This document shows positions 37,712 through 47,567 of a stretch of 64,000 bases of DNA, in pieces. Under the pieces are notes generated by a model. That model worked only from the letters and a program-made list of their open reading frames with translations, did no database searches and had not been told where the DNA came from. The position numbers and the translations under genes are program-made. The first letter of the stretch is position 1. Every line of letters starts with the position of its first letter. Location: assembly GCA_001460835.1 (NCBI GenBank), contig CYKH01001815.1:22324-86323 (forward strand). Reading direction: 5' to 3'. This DNA is from Bodo saltans (Eukaryota > Euglenozoa > Kinetoplastea > Eubodonida > Bodonidae).

Positions 37712-40700
37712 ATGGGAGATGCATACGTGACGGTGGACAACTGGAAGCCATCGGCCAGAGATTACCCAACCGCAACAATGATGTCGTACTTGTACCCACC
37801 TCACGTGTCTTGTACTAGCATGCAATCCCAATCTCCGCGTGCAGCTGAGGGGAGTCCGACCATGGCCCGTCGAGATACGATGGCGTCATCCACATTTCTC
37901 ACGGAAGCGAATGTGAGAGGATTTTCTCGAAGTTCTAGTAAAAAGACCCCACCACCGCAACCGATGCTGCCGTCGACGTTTGAGCAACAGCAAAATCGCT
38001 GCCGCTGCTGGCATCACGAGTTTCACAATCTTCTTCAGACAGAAGTGAGAACTGCGCATCAGAAACTATCCCAACGAACGGCGCAGCGCCAACAAGCACG
38101 CAATTCATCTTCGTCAGCGGGTGCGCTTCACTCGGCAACTCAAGTCTCATCCATTCCGCAGCCACCACCACCACTTGACGGTTCGCTGCCTGCGAGCCCT
38201 GACATGTCCATGCATGAAGAAGACCTCACAGGGGCCGTCGGCGGTGGAGCCGTTGGCATTAGCAGCGCTGGCAACGCGTCAACATTTGTCGGAGAAGTTA
38301 CCGCGCAGCAGCAGCTCCTTGGCGGCATCCTCAACATTCATCCGGTCCCTCACTCGTATTACGGGTCTGTGTTGCCTAACGCACCAACGCCCACGTGGCT
38401 CGCCCCAGAGCTCATGAGTCTGCCAATGGCATCATTCCTGAAAGAATTCGAAGAGGCATGCGAGGAGGGGGCTGATGCTGTATGGCAGCATATTGTGCGA
38501 TCTCAGACCGGCGACGGTGAGAACAACTCACTGACAGGAAGCCCATCCAACAAATCAGGGCGGACGAGTAGCTTTTCCAACATGAGCCCCAGTCCGTATG
38601 CCCTCAACTCTGGTTTTTTCGGATCAGGACACAGGAGCGCAAACCCAAATTTTGTTCGCATGCTCGAGGACGAGCGTGGAATGGACACTGAGAACTTCTT
38701 CGTCTACAAGCACATGATTTTTAATGTGCTCCCCTTAATGGGCGAAGACATGTTGGCGTTGTTTGGGTGCGCTGAGAATGCGGTGAAGGCGGCTGCTGCG
38801 GAAGTACGCGCACTGCAGCACATTATTCACATGGCGTACATGAAGGGATCCCTCACGTTGCAGGCAGCGTCTTCCAGCAGCGGTTCAGGAGGAGCAGGCG
38901 GTGGAGCTGGTGGGGTGGGAGGAGCAGCGGAGGGCGCTCCACGCTCCGCAGCAGTCTTATCCTTCCCCTTGGTGTGCTTAGTGCGTTACCGTGGCATCGC
39001 AATGTTTGTGGTGGCCCAACCGAACACAACTCCAGTGGAGTCTGTCATCGCTGGGCCCTCAACAGACGGCATCCACATCCCCTCCAACTCCCGCCATACT
39101 GGTCTCCTTCAACAGTTATGCTCACTCCTGAGAGTGCCGAACCACTCGTACTTCCTGACGCCGCAGCATCAAAAATTGATGTCGCAATGCCCATCGTTGG
39201 GCCATCCTGACCTCACCGTCACCCTCACAACAAAGCTGTCAAAGGAGTATGAGTCATCAGTGGTTGGCGATGCGATGATAGGAGCGCTGTTTCCGTACCG
39301 CATGCCGTACCTCTCGGCATCCAAGTTGCGCTCGTGGGTGAGCAAGAAGCGACCGTTTGGCAATCACTCCACTACGGAAGAGGACGAAGAGGAGAGTCAA
39401 CTCCATGGCTCTATTCCAGCGCAGCATGTAACAGAGGTGTTGATTGTTCAGAATGTTGCCAGACTCGTTGGCGTCGCTGCCGACTTGACTCAGACGATCC
39501 TGATGCCTCACATTGTGTCGCCATCGCTCAGAAGTGGAAGTAGTGTAGGTGTTGGTGGTGGTGGTCATGGTTCCTCCATCCAAGACAAACACCTTCTCAG
39601 TTCCCCCACTCCCTCCACCCTTAAGAAAACTCCAACGCCACCACCCTCCTCAATTTCGTCCACCGGCTTTCAGCTAGCGGTCATGACCAGAGGGGGGAGT
39701 GTCGACATGTCGCCTGGCACCAAACCGCAACAGCATCATGCCGGGTTGCTACTACTTGGTGATAATTCTGCGAACCGATTTCTTCACACGGATAAAGGTG
39801 GCCACCTCTCGTCGATGATTCACCCCAATTTTATTCTTACGCTCCCATACGATCAGGAGGTGGTTCGTTGCGAGTTCTCCGACCCTCGAGGATCAAAATC
39901 CATTAGTTCAGACAGTAGCCGAGAGCCGCACACGATGCTCAGTGCGGAGGCAACGAAGATGCTCCTGACTGACCGCATTCCAGCGATGATGACATGGCTC
40001 TTGCATATGCTCGATTCCATCGGTGATGACAGCGGCTGTTTCGTGGACACCTTTAACGGGGAAGTCCTGAAGGGCATCATGAAGGCCTGGGGCTGCAACA
40101 TGAGGTACCTGGGTGTGGTGCACGCAAAGCTATGCGATTTGATTCAGCAGCGGTGCCTCACTGCCTTCAGCGCAACAGAAGGCGCAATGAAGCGATTCTT
40201 GGCGGCCAAGGCTGCAGTGAGTGGCGTTGCATTGGCCACGGGTGCTATTGCGAATCAACAGGGTGGTTCCTCGAATGGTGCCTCTCCCAAAGGTGCGACG
40301 TCTAAAAAGCATCTCTTGCGACAGACGGCGATCCAGCAACAAACTGTGGCGTCACTGGCAGCTTCTGTCCGCGCGCATGGTTCGCCGTTTGGCAGCGGTC
40401 TTGCGGGCGGCAATGCTGCTAACACAACACCTCAAGTTTCCACGATGACACCAAGCTCAGCGAATTCCGCCGTCAATAGCAAACGCTTTGGTGGTCGACT
40501 GTTCCTCAATCGAAGCATTCACAGCCTTGACTCCCCAAAGCTCTCGTCTTGCATCCAAGACACTCTTGACGGGCTTTCGAATCTGTTAGGGAAGCTGCTC
40601 GACTCCGACGCCCCGAGTGCCCCTCAGGCGCAGCAAATGGGACACACGAATTATCACCACCGGGCATCCGTTGTCACTACTGGAGCGCTCAGCACCAACT

Positions 40701-43700
40701 CAGGAATTTCAGGGACACAGCAGTATCCCAACAATGGCAACAACAACTTCCAACCTGCCCCTTCGACGCCGCCACGGAAGGTGCATCGCAAGGTGCGATG
40801 TCCCGCTGATCGAACACCGCTTGAGCACGTGCTCATGGTGGTACGGGCAGAGATGATATCAAGATGCTTTCGAAATATCTTCAGTGAGCAAGAGCGACTT
40901 CTTACGATCCAGCAAGCGTCGTTAACAGGAAAAGACGCGAACGAAGATTCGATTGTGCTACCACAAATTGGCAGCACGTCTGCAACGCCACGGCAAACTG
41001 CGAAACTTGCTGGCGGCAGTGGTATTCTGGGATTGGCGGCAGGTGCTCACGGTACTTCCACCTCACTTGCAAGCCCACAACCTGACGAAGGTTTATTCCT
41101 TCCAAATGCAGCAAGGCTTCCAATTGTGCCAGCGAAACCTGCAGCGCCACCGCAGTCCAACAGTGCGCGCTTGTATCAAAAGCTCAAAGATCTTGATTCC
41201 GTGTGGAAGGAACGAAATCAGATGGGACAGCGCACTACCGATGAAGGGATGACCGCCCGCTCCATCGACAAACTCGTCATCATGGATGCTGTTCAGCAGA
41301 GTAAACGGTACGGCGCCCCTGACGGCGCACCGCGTGTGCATAACCCGTTCTCTGTCCTGAAGGAGGACCCTCATCCAAGGTTCGAACCGGATGGTGGCGT
41401 GTTTGAAAGCAGCCGACCAGACCCTGAAAAATCGCGAGTTGCAGAACTTCTGCGGTATCTCATTGGCAACAGTGGAACGAGCACATCCCAACTCTTCTGG
41501 CAGCAAATGCTGATGTCAGAGCTATGGGTGAAATATGGTAACTTCGCAGGAGCGTCGTTCAAGCGGACTGACATCCAGTTGGTCGACATGGTGATTGTGC
41601 TGCATCGTGCCGTCGCCCTCTGTGGCATCGTGTTGTCGAAAGAGGCAATCGCGGCAATTGAGCAGTCCGTTCAGTCAAAGTCAAGTGGCGTAGATGAATG
41701 GGGTGAAGACTCCATAGCGGACTTCAACACGACAAGCAGCAAGTCTCCGAATGGCGGTCGCAACAGGATCGACCTCTCACACGTTCGTCTCTCTCATCAC
41801 TCCGTCGATGCAATTCTTCCACGTTTGCGCAGTACTCTCCGCCGAGTCGTCACTCTGGATGTGATGGACGTCGGTCGCAAGCAAACCAGCCGCCACGATG
41901 CTGCGGTGTTACGAGAGCGCGCCAAGATTGGAGGGCTATCGCAACCACAACCAGCGCATGCAACAGAACCGACGCATGACGACATTTTCGACAGCAAAGT
42001 GTTGCAATTAGAGAGAGATCTGTACACCCTGCAAGAAACACGCTTTATCAAGTCTGGCAAGAAGTTCAAAGAAGGACTTGGTGACGCCGCAACCGTTCGA
42101 GAATTAACGATTCTTGAAGCACTGATTCGCCTGAACCACTTGGGTGGAGCGAGGCGTATGCCGCACCACGAACTGGCCGTTGCCCAGCATACCAATGCCG
42201 AGCTTGTGATCTTCTACCACACCATATTGAAGAGTTGGAAGAAGGTTGGCTTTGATGGCATCTGCTATCGCCCCTGTGGAGGCTGCGGTGTTTTGTTTAA
42301 CGCGAGCGTCACCGAAGTCCATCAATGTGGCGGCACCATCTTGACGAAGGTGGACAGAGAGGACCTACCAATCGGTATCAGCGACGGGAAGCTTCCCAGT
42401 ATGATGATCGCTGCATCATCGCACATTCCAGGTTTTGAACCGAACTTTGCCCGCAAGTGTGTTCCCTCTGCATCGTGGCGACCAGCAGTTGCGGGACACG
42501 ACCACTACATTGAATTTCATTTCTCAACTGTTCGCGAAATCAAAGCAATGGAGATGACTGGTGACTCGGCGTCACGATTTGTACAGTCGTTTCAAATTAT
42601 GTACACAATGGAGCACAAGGATGAAGAGGTGTTTACTGGGAACTATTTCCGTCGCGATGACAACCCGGACGCGGAGGGAGGAGGAGCACATAGCGCCACT
42701 GCCAACGGAGGGAAGGGAGAACGCATGCGAGCAAGACCGTTTGTTCACAACAACGCTGCCCGAGACCCGACTCGACTGAATGCCTCTCCCCGTCGCCCTC
42801 GTCCAGAGAGTGGTGAGGAGGCGGCTGGGTTACGCAGTCCGGTGGGACCTAATGCGTTTGGGTCTATCACCTTCGTCAATTCAATGAGGCGACATGATAG
42901 CATCGGCAACCTCAACCAAACAATGGCGTCGTCACGACGCTTACAACAAACGAGCGGAGGTAAGAGTGGGATTGGGGAGAGCGGCAACTTTTCCATGTCA
43001 TCGTACCCAGACTTTCAAAGCGGCGCATTTGGACGCAGTAGCGGCGAGGATCTTGGAGGTGCTGGCAGCCCCAGCAGCCAAGGGAGCAACAAGCTACGAC
43101 CAACCTTCTTACGTGGAAATACGAACGGAAACTCACTCGTACGAATCCAATTTGAACAGCCATTCCGCTGCAATTCTCTCAAACTCATCGTGGGAAACGA
43201 GGACGCTGCTACCGCCGCGCTGAACGTTGAATTCTTCTACACTTCGCGCCCGATGCCTTCCCTTGGCCGAAATGGTTGCGAGAAGATTTCCGTCAACCAC
43301 GTGAATTGGAGCTCAGAGGTGCAGTTGTCCACTTTTGGAGAATCTGGTAGCATTCGCAACCTTGGAGGCGTCATTCCCCACTCGATGAGGATGACGCGTC
43401 GCGACCTTGCAGAGAAAGAACATGTGATGCTGGCGCGAATCTTCGAGATTGAAGCGCAAGTAGAAGACAAGACGGCGGCCACTCTAGCGAAAGCTCTACC
43501 CTACGAATGTGTGCTGATTCGAACCTCGTCGGAACTTCAAAGTTTATGGTCTCAATTACTGCAGCTCCTCATCATGTGGGGGATGGAGCGGTCATCTGAT
43601 GTTCAGTACGCACAATTTCGGCTTCTGAGGTATCACCTGGGTGAAATCAAATTGTATGCTCGATGCGATCAGATGGACATCGCCGCAGCTCGCGCTGACC

Positions 43701-44218
43701 GACTGATGAAGAAGCTTGACGACGCAGTTGGGCCTCTTGGTTTTGGCGGGATTGCAATGCTAGTTGGGCCCCTGATGGCGCTGATCTTTGACGCTGTTCA
43801 GTGCGCTGGCGTTGCGGCGAGGCACATCCCGGATTTCTATCACATGGTGGAGTGGGCAAGCGAAGTGCGTCACCCTCTGACGATCGAACTCACCGCTGTC
43901 CTCATCGACGCCGCAGGGTACGGTACAGAAGATGACCGCGCAGAGGCGGCAACACTTTGCGAGCAGCTCGCGGCCCAAGGACGGCTTGGAGACGTCACCC
44001 GACTTCTACTCCGCCCTGAGGTGCCAGGGATTCCACCGATGAGTTTTTCTACGGCAGTCGTGAATGTATTTAAACAACTGCGCGAGAAAGAAGTCTTCCT
44101 TCGCACAGACGGAGAGACAGAAACCTCTCGGTTCCCTGACGAGTCTGAAGATGTGCGGCGGCGCATGGAGTTGGAGGTCACACAGGATCACCAACTGGGC
44201 GAAGGTGACGCAGAGTAG
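37712..44218 (+). CDS. 2168-residue protein with Clu-like segment and split discoidin (F5/8C) domain
   Basis: A very large, probably cytosolic protein; no signal peptide or clear transmembrane segment is seen. Residues 1-230 and several later stretches are low-complexity. Around 330-500 and 677-722 there is a pattern like the Clu domain: a helix-rich part, then FPLVCLVRYRGIAMFVVAQ, then LLQQLCSLLRVPNHS, and later LHTDKGGHLSSMIHPNFILTL. Residues 1568-1845 look like one discoidin/F5-8C fold (ARKCVPSASWRPAV, HYIEFHFSTVREIKAMEM, VQSFQIMYTME, then VRIQFEQPFRCNSLKLIVG and VEFFYT), interrupted at 1653-1806 by a Ser/Gly/Arg-rich insert. A Cys motif (CYRPCGGCGVLF, CGG) sits just before it. The C-terminal 300 residues are helical. 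The assignments are pattern-based and no named homologue is recognised. Confidence 0.75.
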   Translation: MGDAYVTVDNWKPSARDYPTATMMSYLYPPHVSCTSMQSQSPRAAEGSPTMARRDTMASSTFLTEANVRGFSRSSSKKTPPPQPMLPSTFEQQQNRCRCWHHEFHNLLQTEVRTAHQKLSQRTAQRQQARNSSSSAGALHSATQVSSIPQPPPPLDGSLPASPDMSMHEEDLTGAVGGGAVGISSAGNASTFVGEVTAQQQLLGGILNIHPVPHSYYGSVLPNAPTPTWLAPELMSLPMASFLKEFEEACEEGADAVWQHIVRSQTGDGENNSLTGSPSNKSGRTSSFSNMSPSPYALNSGFFGSGHRSANPNFVRMLEDERGMDTENFFVYKHMIFNVLPLMGEDMLALFGCAENAVKAAAAEVRALQHIIHMAYMKGSLTLQAASSSSGSGGAGGGAGGVGGAAEGAPRSAAVLSFPLVCLVRYRGIAMFVVAQPNTTPVESVIAGPSTDGIHIPSNSRHTGLLQQLCSLLRVPNHSYFLTPQHQKLMSQCPSLGHPDLTVTLTTKLSKEYESSVVGDAMIGALFPYRMPYLSASKLRSWVSKKRPFGNHSTTEEDEEESQLHGSIPAQHVTEVLIVQNVARLVGVAADLTQTILMPHIVSPSLRSGSSVGVGGGGHGSSIQDKHLLSSPTPSTLKKTPTPPPSSISSTGFQLAVMTRGGSVDMSPGTKPQQHHAGLLLLGDNSANRFLHTDKGGHLSSMIHPNFILTLPYDQEVVRCEFSDPRGSKSISSDSSREPHTMLSAEATKMLLTDRIPAMMTWLLHMLDSIGDDSGCFVDTFNGEVLKGIMKAWGCNMRYLGVVHAKLCDLIQQRCLTAFSATEGAMKRFLAAKAAVSGVALATGAIANQQGGSSNGASPKGATSKKHLLRQTAIQQQTVASLAASVRAHGSPFGSGLAGGNAANTTPQVSTMTPSSANSAVNSKRFGGRLFLNRSIHSLDSPKLSSCIQDTLDGLSNLLGKLLDSDAPSAPQAQQMGHTNYHHRASVVTTGALSTNSGISGTQQYPNNGNNNFQPAPSTPPRKVHRKVRCPADRTPLEHVLMVVRAEMISRCFRNIFSEQERLLTIQQASLTGKDANEDSIVLPQIGSTSATPRQTAKLAGGSGILGLAAGAHGTSTSLASPQPDEGLFLPNAARLPIVPAKPAAPPQSNSARLYQKLKDLDSVWKERNQMGQRTTDEGMTARSIDKLVIMDAVQQSKRYGAPDGAPRVHNPFSVLKEDPHPRFEPDGGVFESSRPDPEKSRVAELLRYLIGNSGTSTSQLFWQQMLMSELWVKYGNFAGASFKRTDIQLVDMVIVLHRAVALCGIVLSKEAIAAIEQSVQSKSSGVDEWGEDSIADFNTTSSKSPNGGRNRIDLSHVRLSHHSVDAILPRLRSTLRRVVTLDVMDVGRKQTSRHDAAVLRERAKIGGLSQPQPAHATEPTHDDIFDSKVLQLERDLYTLQETRFIKSGKKFKEGLGDAATVRELTILEALIRLNHLGGARRMPHHELAVAQHTNAELVIFYHTILKSWKKVGFDGICYRPCGGCGVLFNASVTEVHQCGGTILTKVDREDLPIGISDGKLPSMMIAASSHIPGFEPNFARKCVPSASWRPAVAGHDHYIEFHFSTVREIKAMEMTGDSASRFVQSFQIMYTMEHKDEEVFTGNYFRRDDNPDAEGGGAHSATANGGKGERMRARPFVHNNAARDPTRLNASPRRPRPESGEEAAGLRSPVGPNAFGSITFVNSMRRHDSIGNLNQTMASSRRLQQTSGGKSGIGESGNFSMSSYPDFQSGAFGRSSGEDLGGAGSPSSQGSNKLRPTFLRGNTNGNSLVRIQFEQPFRCNSLKLIVGNEDAATAALNVEFFYTSRPMPSLGRNGCEKISVNHVNWSSEVQLSTFGESGSIRNLGGVIPHSMRMTRRDLAEKEHVMLARIFEIEAQVEDKTAATLAKALPYECVLIRTSSELQSLWSQLLQLLIMWGMERSSDVQYAQFRLLRYHLGEIKLYARCDQMDIAAARADRLMKKLDDAVGPLGFGGIAMLVGPLMALIFDAVQCAGVAARHIPDFYHMVEWASEVRHPLTIELTAVLIDAAGYGTEDDRAEAATLCEQLAAQGRLGDVTRLLLRPEVPGIPPMSFSTAVVNVFKQLREKEVFLRTDGETETSRFPDESEDVRRRMELEVTQDHQLGEGDAE

Positions 44219-44523
44219 AGCAGAGCTCATGTCATCATTGCACATCGGAAAGGAAAGTGTAAACTGTCACATGTACTCCCTTTCATTTTACTAGTGACTC
44301 ACTTCAAAGCAGTGCGGTTGAAAAATGTACGATACACCTCAACAACACAACAACACTGTTGTGGTTTGTCAACAAGGCTTTATTGTTTGTTTGTTGTATG
44401 TGCTCCTGGAAGTGATTTTCTTTTCTCCTTCGCTGTCTTTGAACAAGTTTGTGAGTGTGTGTGTGAGTGGTAATATTGACGCGAAGACAAAGAACAGAAT
44501 CTATCAAGAAACAAAAACCCTGC
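44219..44523. other. Intergenic region, 305 bases
   Basis: The 3' UTR of the large protein and the leader of the OTU gene. It has a T/C-rich tract (about 44413-44440) and a TG run (44452-44470), followed by AG sites near 44487 and 44494. No gene is supported. Confidence 0.55.
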
Positions 44524-47304
44524 ATGCCTGGTGCACCGCCGATACCTGCAAATCGAGCTGGCAATACTGTCGCGCACCAGCAGCTGCAGCGTGTGAGTAC
44601 AGTTGATTTGTATCGCCAGCAGCTTGCGCAAAAGTACGCCGCTGCTATCAACCGAAACGGCGGCTCTCAGCCAGCTTCCTTGACAAAAAAAGAGAATCGC
44701 TTCGCGGATCGCAGATGTTGGGTGTGCCGCGTAGAAACTGGCTCGATGATGTACGATCGCAGAGATCTATGCCTCGAGTGTGGGGAGGAAGTCTTGCGCC
44801 ACGTGCTGCTGCCATTATTAGCCCCTTCTCTTCAAGAGGTCGACACAACGGTGGAGATGAACATTACAGATGCAGAGCGAACCATGACAGCATCCCCGAT
44901 CTCCCCTCCCACTACTGACATTATTCCTCTGTCCTCATCAGCATGGACTTGTTGGAATTGCAAAGCCATACAACTAGATTCGGTAGAGCAGTGCTCCTGC
45001 TGCCGAAAGCAACGACCGCCAGAGGCAGTGTGCTGTCGGTGCGAAGAGAATATTTTGGTGGTGAAGAAATGTGCGACGACACGACGTGAGCATGTTCAAT
45101 GGCAGTGCAGCCACTGCTCTTTGGCAAACACGGAGGAGGCTGTCGAGTGCCGCGGCTGCCACTCGGGGCGCAAGTGGTACTGCGGTTCGTGCAGTTTAGA
45201 AAATCCGTGGACTCGAAGACATTGTGATGCTTGTGGCGGGGATCACAAACTGGACAACGTGTCATCTGTCGTCAATCGAGAATTTCTCAACCAGATGGGC
45301 TTCTCCTCGGATGCTCAGTCTCTCCACCGGCAACAGCAGAAGCAAGTAGAGCTCCTGAAGGAGCACACGCGCCGCTTAGAACAGAGAGTGGATAAATTGG
45401 GCTTACTTCCGATTCCCATCGACGACGATGGAAACTGCCTTTTCCGGGCCTTATCGTATCAACTAGTGCGCACTGATGTGTTCTTCCCCATCGTACGTCA
45501 TATGATTGTGGACCACATGGAAGCCCACCAATCTGAATATGCGCTCCTCGTTGGAGGCGATGACTTTGAGAGCTACGTGAGTGGTATGCGCAGAAACACG
45601 ATATGGGGCGACGAGCTGTGCGTCCATGCGGCCTCAAGGATATTCGGAGCGCATATTCATGTGATCACCAGCGACGAGAGCCGGTGGCATTTACGATACG
45701 AACATTCCGATCACAGAAGACCATCCTTGGATGCCCAATCACAACAACATCAACATCAACTCCAGCGTCGCCTGTTCCTGTGCTACCGAAGCCCTGACCA
45801 TTATTATTGCGTCGTGCATCCCACCAAAGAACCAAAGTCGAGGACGCTCGATTTAGAGGCCACCTTGCGACAGTTTCTTCCCCCCACAGAGCAAGCACAA
45901 CTAGATAGCGTGCTTCTTCAAAGAAGGAGCTCGGGAGGAGATTTAGGAGCCTCTGTCAATAGCAGTGCGTCGTCTTTTGGCGGTGGTAAAACAACAACAG
46001 TATTGCCCCCATCACCGCAACGTTCGCCCATGGCGCCAAGCAACGGCTCATTTGGGCCTCCTGTGGTCCCCCAAAAGCTCCCACCAAACACGTTTCCCCC
46101 GCGTCACTCACCGCCCACCACCCAAGAAATTCCACGGTACACATATTCACCTCAGCAGCAACAGCAACAACTACCCCCGCCCCCAGCCAACCCTCCTCCG
46201 CGTACTGGCAACGTGCACGTCGTTCTCGGCGGGAAGCCTCCAAGAAGTGACAGCCCGCCGATGATCAGACGCGGCGCTGAAACCCTCCCCACCACTTCGA
46301 CATCAAATACCATTCCACCGCACCAACAGCAACAGCAACTTCCTCGCACTGCGAATGGAGATGAGCTGCGTTCGAGAGTTGAGCGAACGCCTCAGGGTCC
46401 TACAGCAGCGAGTTCGACGCCCATATCGGCAGCTGCTCAGCTCAATGTCGCTCAGATCAACGCGGCTCTTGGCGCCCATGGAAACCAGCAGCGTCCTGTC
46501 ACACGAAGCTTACGACTTGAGGTCCTCCAGTTTGAACATTTCAGATTACTCCCGCATCCGATTATGGTGCGGCTCTATGTGGCAGGCTCGCCAGACTTGG
46601 GACTGCATGTGACGCAACAAGAAACAGTTCGACAAGGACGTGAGGCGACATTTTTGTACCTGTACTCGATTCAGCCTCGCATCATTCTAGACGGAGGTCC
46701 AGACCGTTACCCGTGGAAGTCCATCTACCAACAAACCACTCAATATGTGGACGAGGCTCGTCGGTCACAGAGGAACCTGATGCCTCTGTTCCTCTTGCAA
46801 CATATTCAGTCTGGAGGATTTATTTCCCCGGGTGATGACATGACTTCGAGGACTGTGTTTGCCGAATTGGGACCTGTACCTTGTGCTCCATTGGTGTGTC
46901 GCACCACTACAGATTTGGCCAGCAGTTTACTTGTCGTCGACGACGTCAACACCACCAGTAGGTCGAAGCTGCACCTTAAATTCTTCAAGAAGGAATTGAT
47001 GTGCCCCAACATCAGCTTCGTGGCTGGAGGTAACGATATGTTCTGCTGCCAATACGCCGTGAGTGGCTCACAGTTGGTTGTCCATCAGCTCTTCTCTGGC
47101 GCCCCCGAAAGACTTTGCCTCCGTTGCAATCAGTACTACCAGTACCACGGAAGACGAGGGGGTAGCCACGACAATACGAATACCCAACCACATCAACAAA
47201 CACAACGTGGGGATACTGGGGGAGTAGATCACGGTCGAAGCCCCGGGGGCTGCAACCATTTCAGCCAAGTTGATGAAATCATGGAAGTGATTTCACGATA
47301 CTGA
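44524..47304 (+). CDS. OTU-family deubiquitinase with multiple zinc fingers
   Basis: A 926-residue cysteine protease predicted to cut ubiquitin from proteins. The frame extends upstream to a GTG at 44467, but the first ATG is 44524. A four-Cys finger lies at about 67-92 (CWVCR, CLECGEE). RanBP2-type or related fingers follow: W141-x-C-x2-C with CSCC and CCRC, W193-x-C-x2-C with CRGC, and W218-x-C-x2-C with CDAC. The OTU domain spans about 296-436: DDDGNCLFRALSYQL with Asp302 and catalytic Cys305, TIWGDELCVHAAS, and the catalytic His426 in PDHYYCVV. Residues 450-660 are a Pro/Gln/Ser linker with short poly-Gln runs. The last 260 residues form a separate mixed domain, ending in a Cys-rich part (CLRCNQYY). 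RanBP2-type fingers often bind ubiquitin chains, so they may give linkage choice. Confidence 0.9.
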   Translation: MPGAPPIPANRAGNTVAHQQLQRVSTVDLYRQQLAQKYAAAINRNGGSQPASLTKKENRFADRRCWVCRVETGSMMYDRRDLCLECGEEVLRHVLLPLLAPSLQEVDTTVEMNITDAERTMTASPISPPTTDIIPLSSSAWTCWNCKAIQLDSVEQCSCCRKQRPPEAVCCRCEENILVVKKCATTRREHVQWQCSHCSLANTEEAVECRGCHSGRKWYCGSCSLENPWTRRHCDACGGDHKLDNVSSVVNREFLNQMGFSSDAQSLHRQQQKQVELLKEHTRRLEQRVDKLGLLPIPIDDDGNCLFRALSYQLVRTDVFFPIVRHMIVDHMEAHQSEYALLVGGDDFESYVSGMRRNTIWGDELCVHAASRIFGAHIHVITSDESRWHLRYEHSDHRRPSLDAQSQQHQHQLQRRLFLCYRSPDHYYCVVHPTKEPKSRTLDLEATLRQFLPPTEQAQLDSVLLQRRSSGGDLGASVNSSASSFGGGKTTTVLPPSPQRSPMAPSNGSFGPPVVPQKLPPNTFPPRHSPPTTQEIPRYTYSPQQQQQQLPPPPANPPPRTGNVHVVLGGKPPRSDSPPMIRRGAETLPTTSTSNTIPPHQQQQQLPRTANGDELRSRVERTPQGPTAASSTPISAAAQLNVAQINAALGAHGNQQRPVTRSLRLEVLQFEHFRLLPHPIMVRLYVAGSPDLGLHVTQQETVRQGREATFLYLYSIQPRIILDGGPDRYPWKSIYQQTTQYVDEARRSQRNLMPLFLLQHIQSGGFISPGDDMTSRTVFAELGPVPCAPLVCRTTTDLASSLLVVDDVNTTSRSKLHLKFFKKELMCPNISFVAGGNDMFCCQYAVSGSQLVVHQLFSGAPERLCLRCNQYYQYHGRRGGSHDNTNTQPHQQTQRGDTGGVDHGRSPGGCNHFSQVDEIMEVISRY

Positions 47305-47567
47305 AAATACCCTCTGCCTGCTTTTGCTTTTTGGGCGACGGCGGTATGTATGACTCCACGCTCCCTGGGAAGGGACGATTGCTTTTGTGGTGTCGTCATC
47401 ATCCGTGCACCCCATGTCCGGCATGATCGATGATTCTCGCTCGAACGCTTCTTGTTTTCCCCCTCCTGCCAATGTTTGCGCTCTTATCCGAAGAAAATCA
47501 AAGGGAATCGAACTAGAAATGCAATTTGCATATTCTAGACTGAAATTGCTTTGTTCGTTGACTCTCA

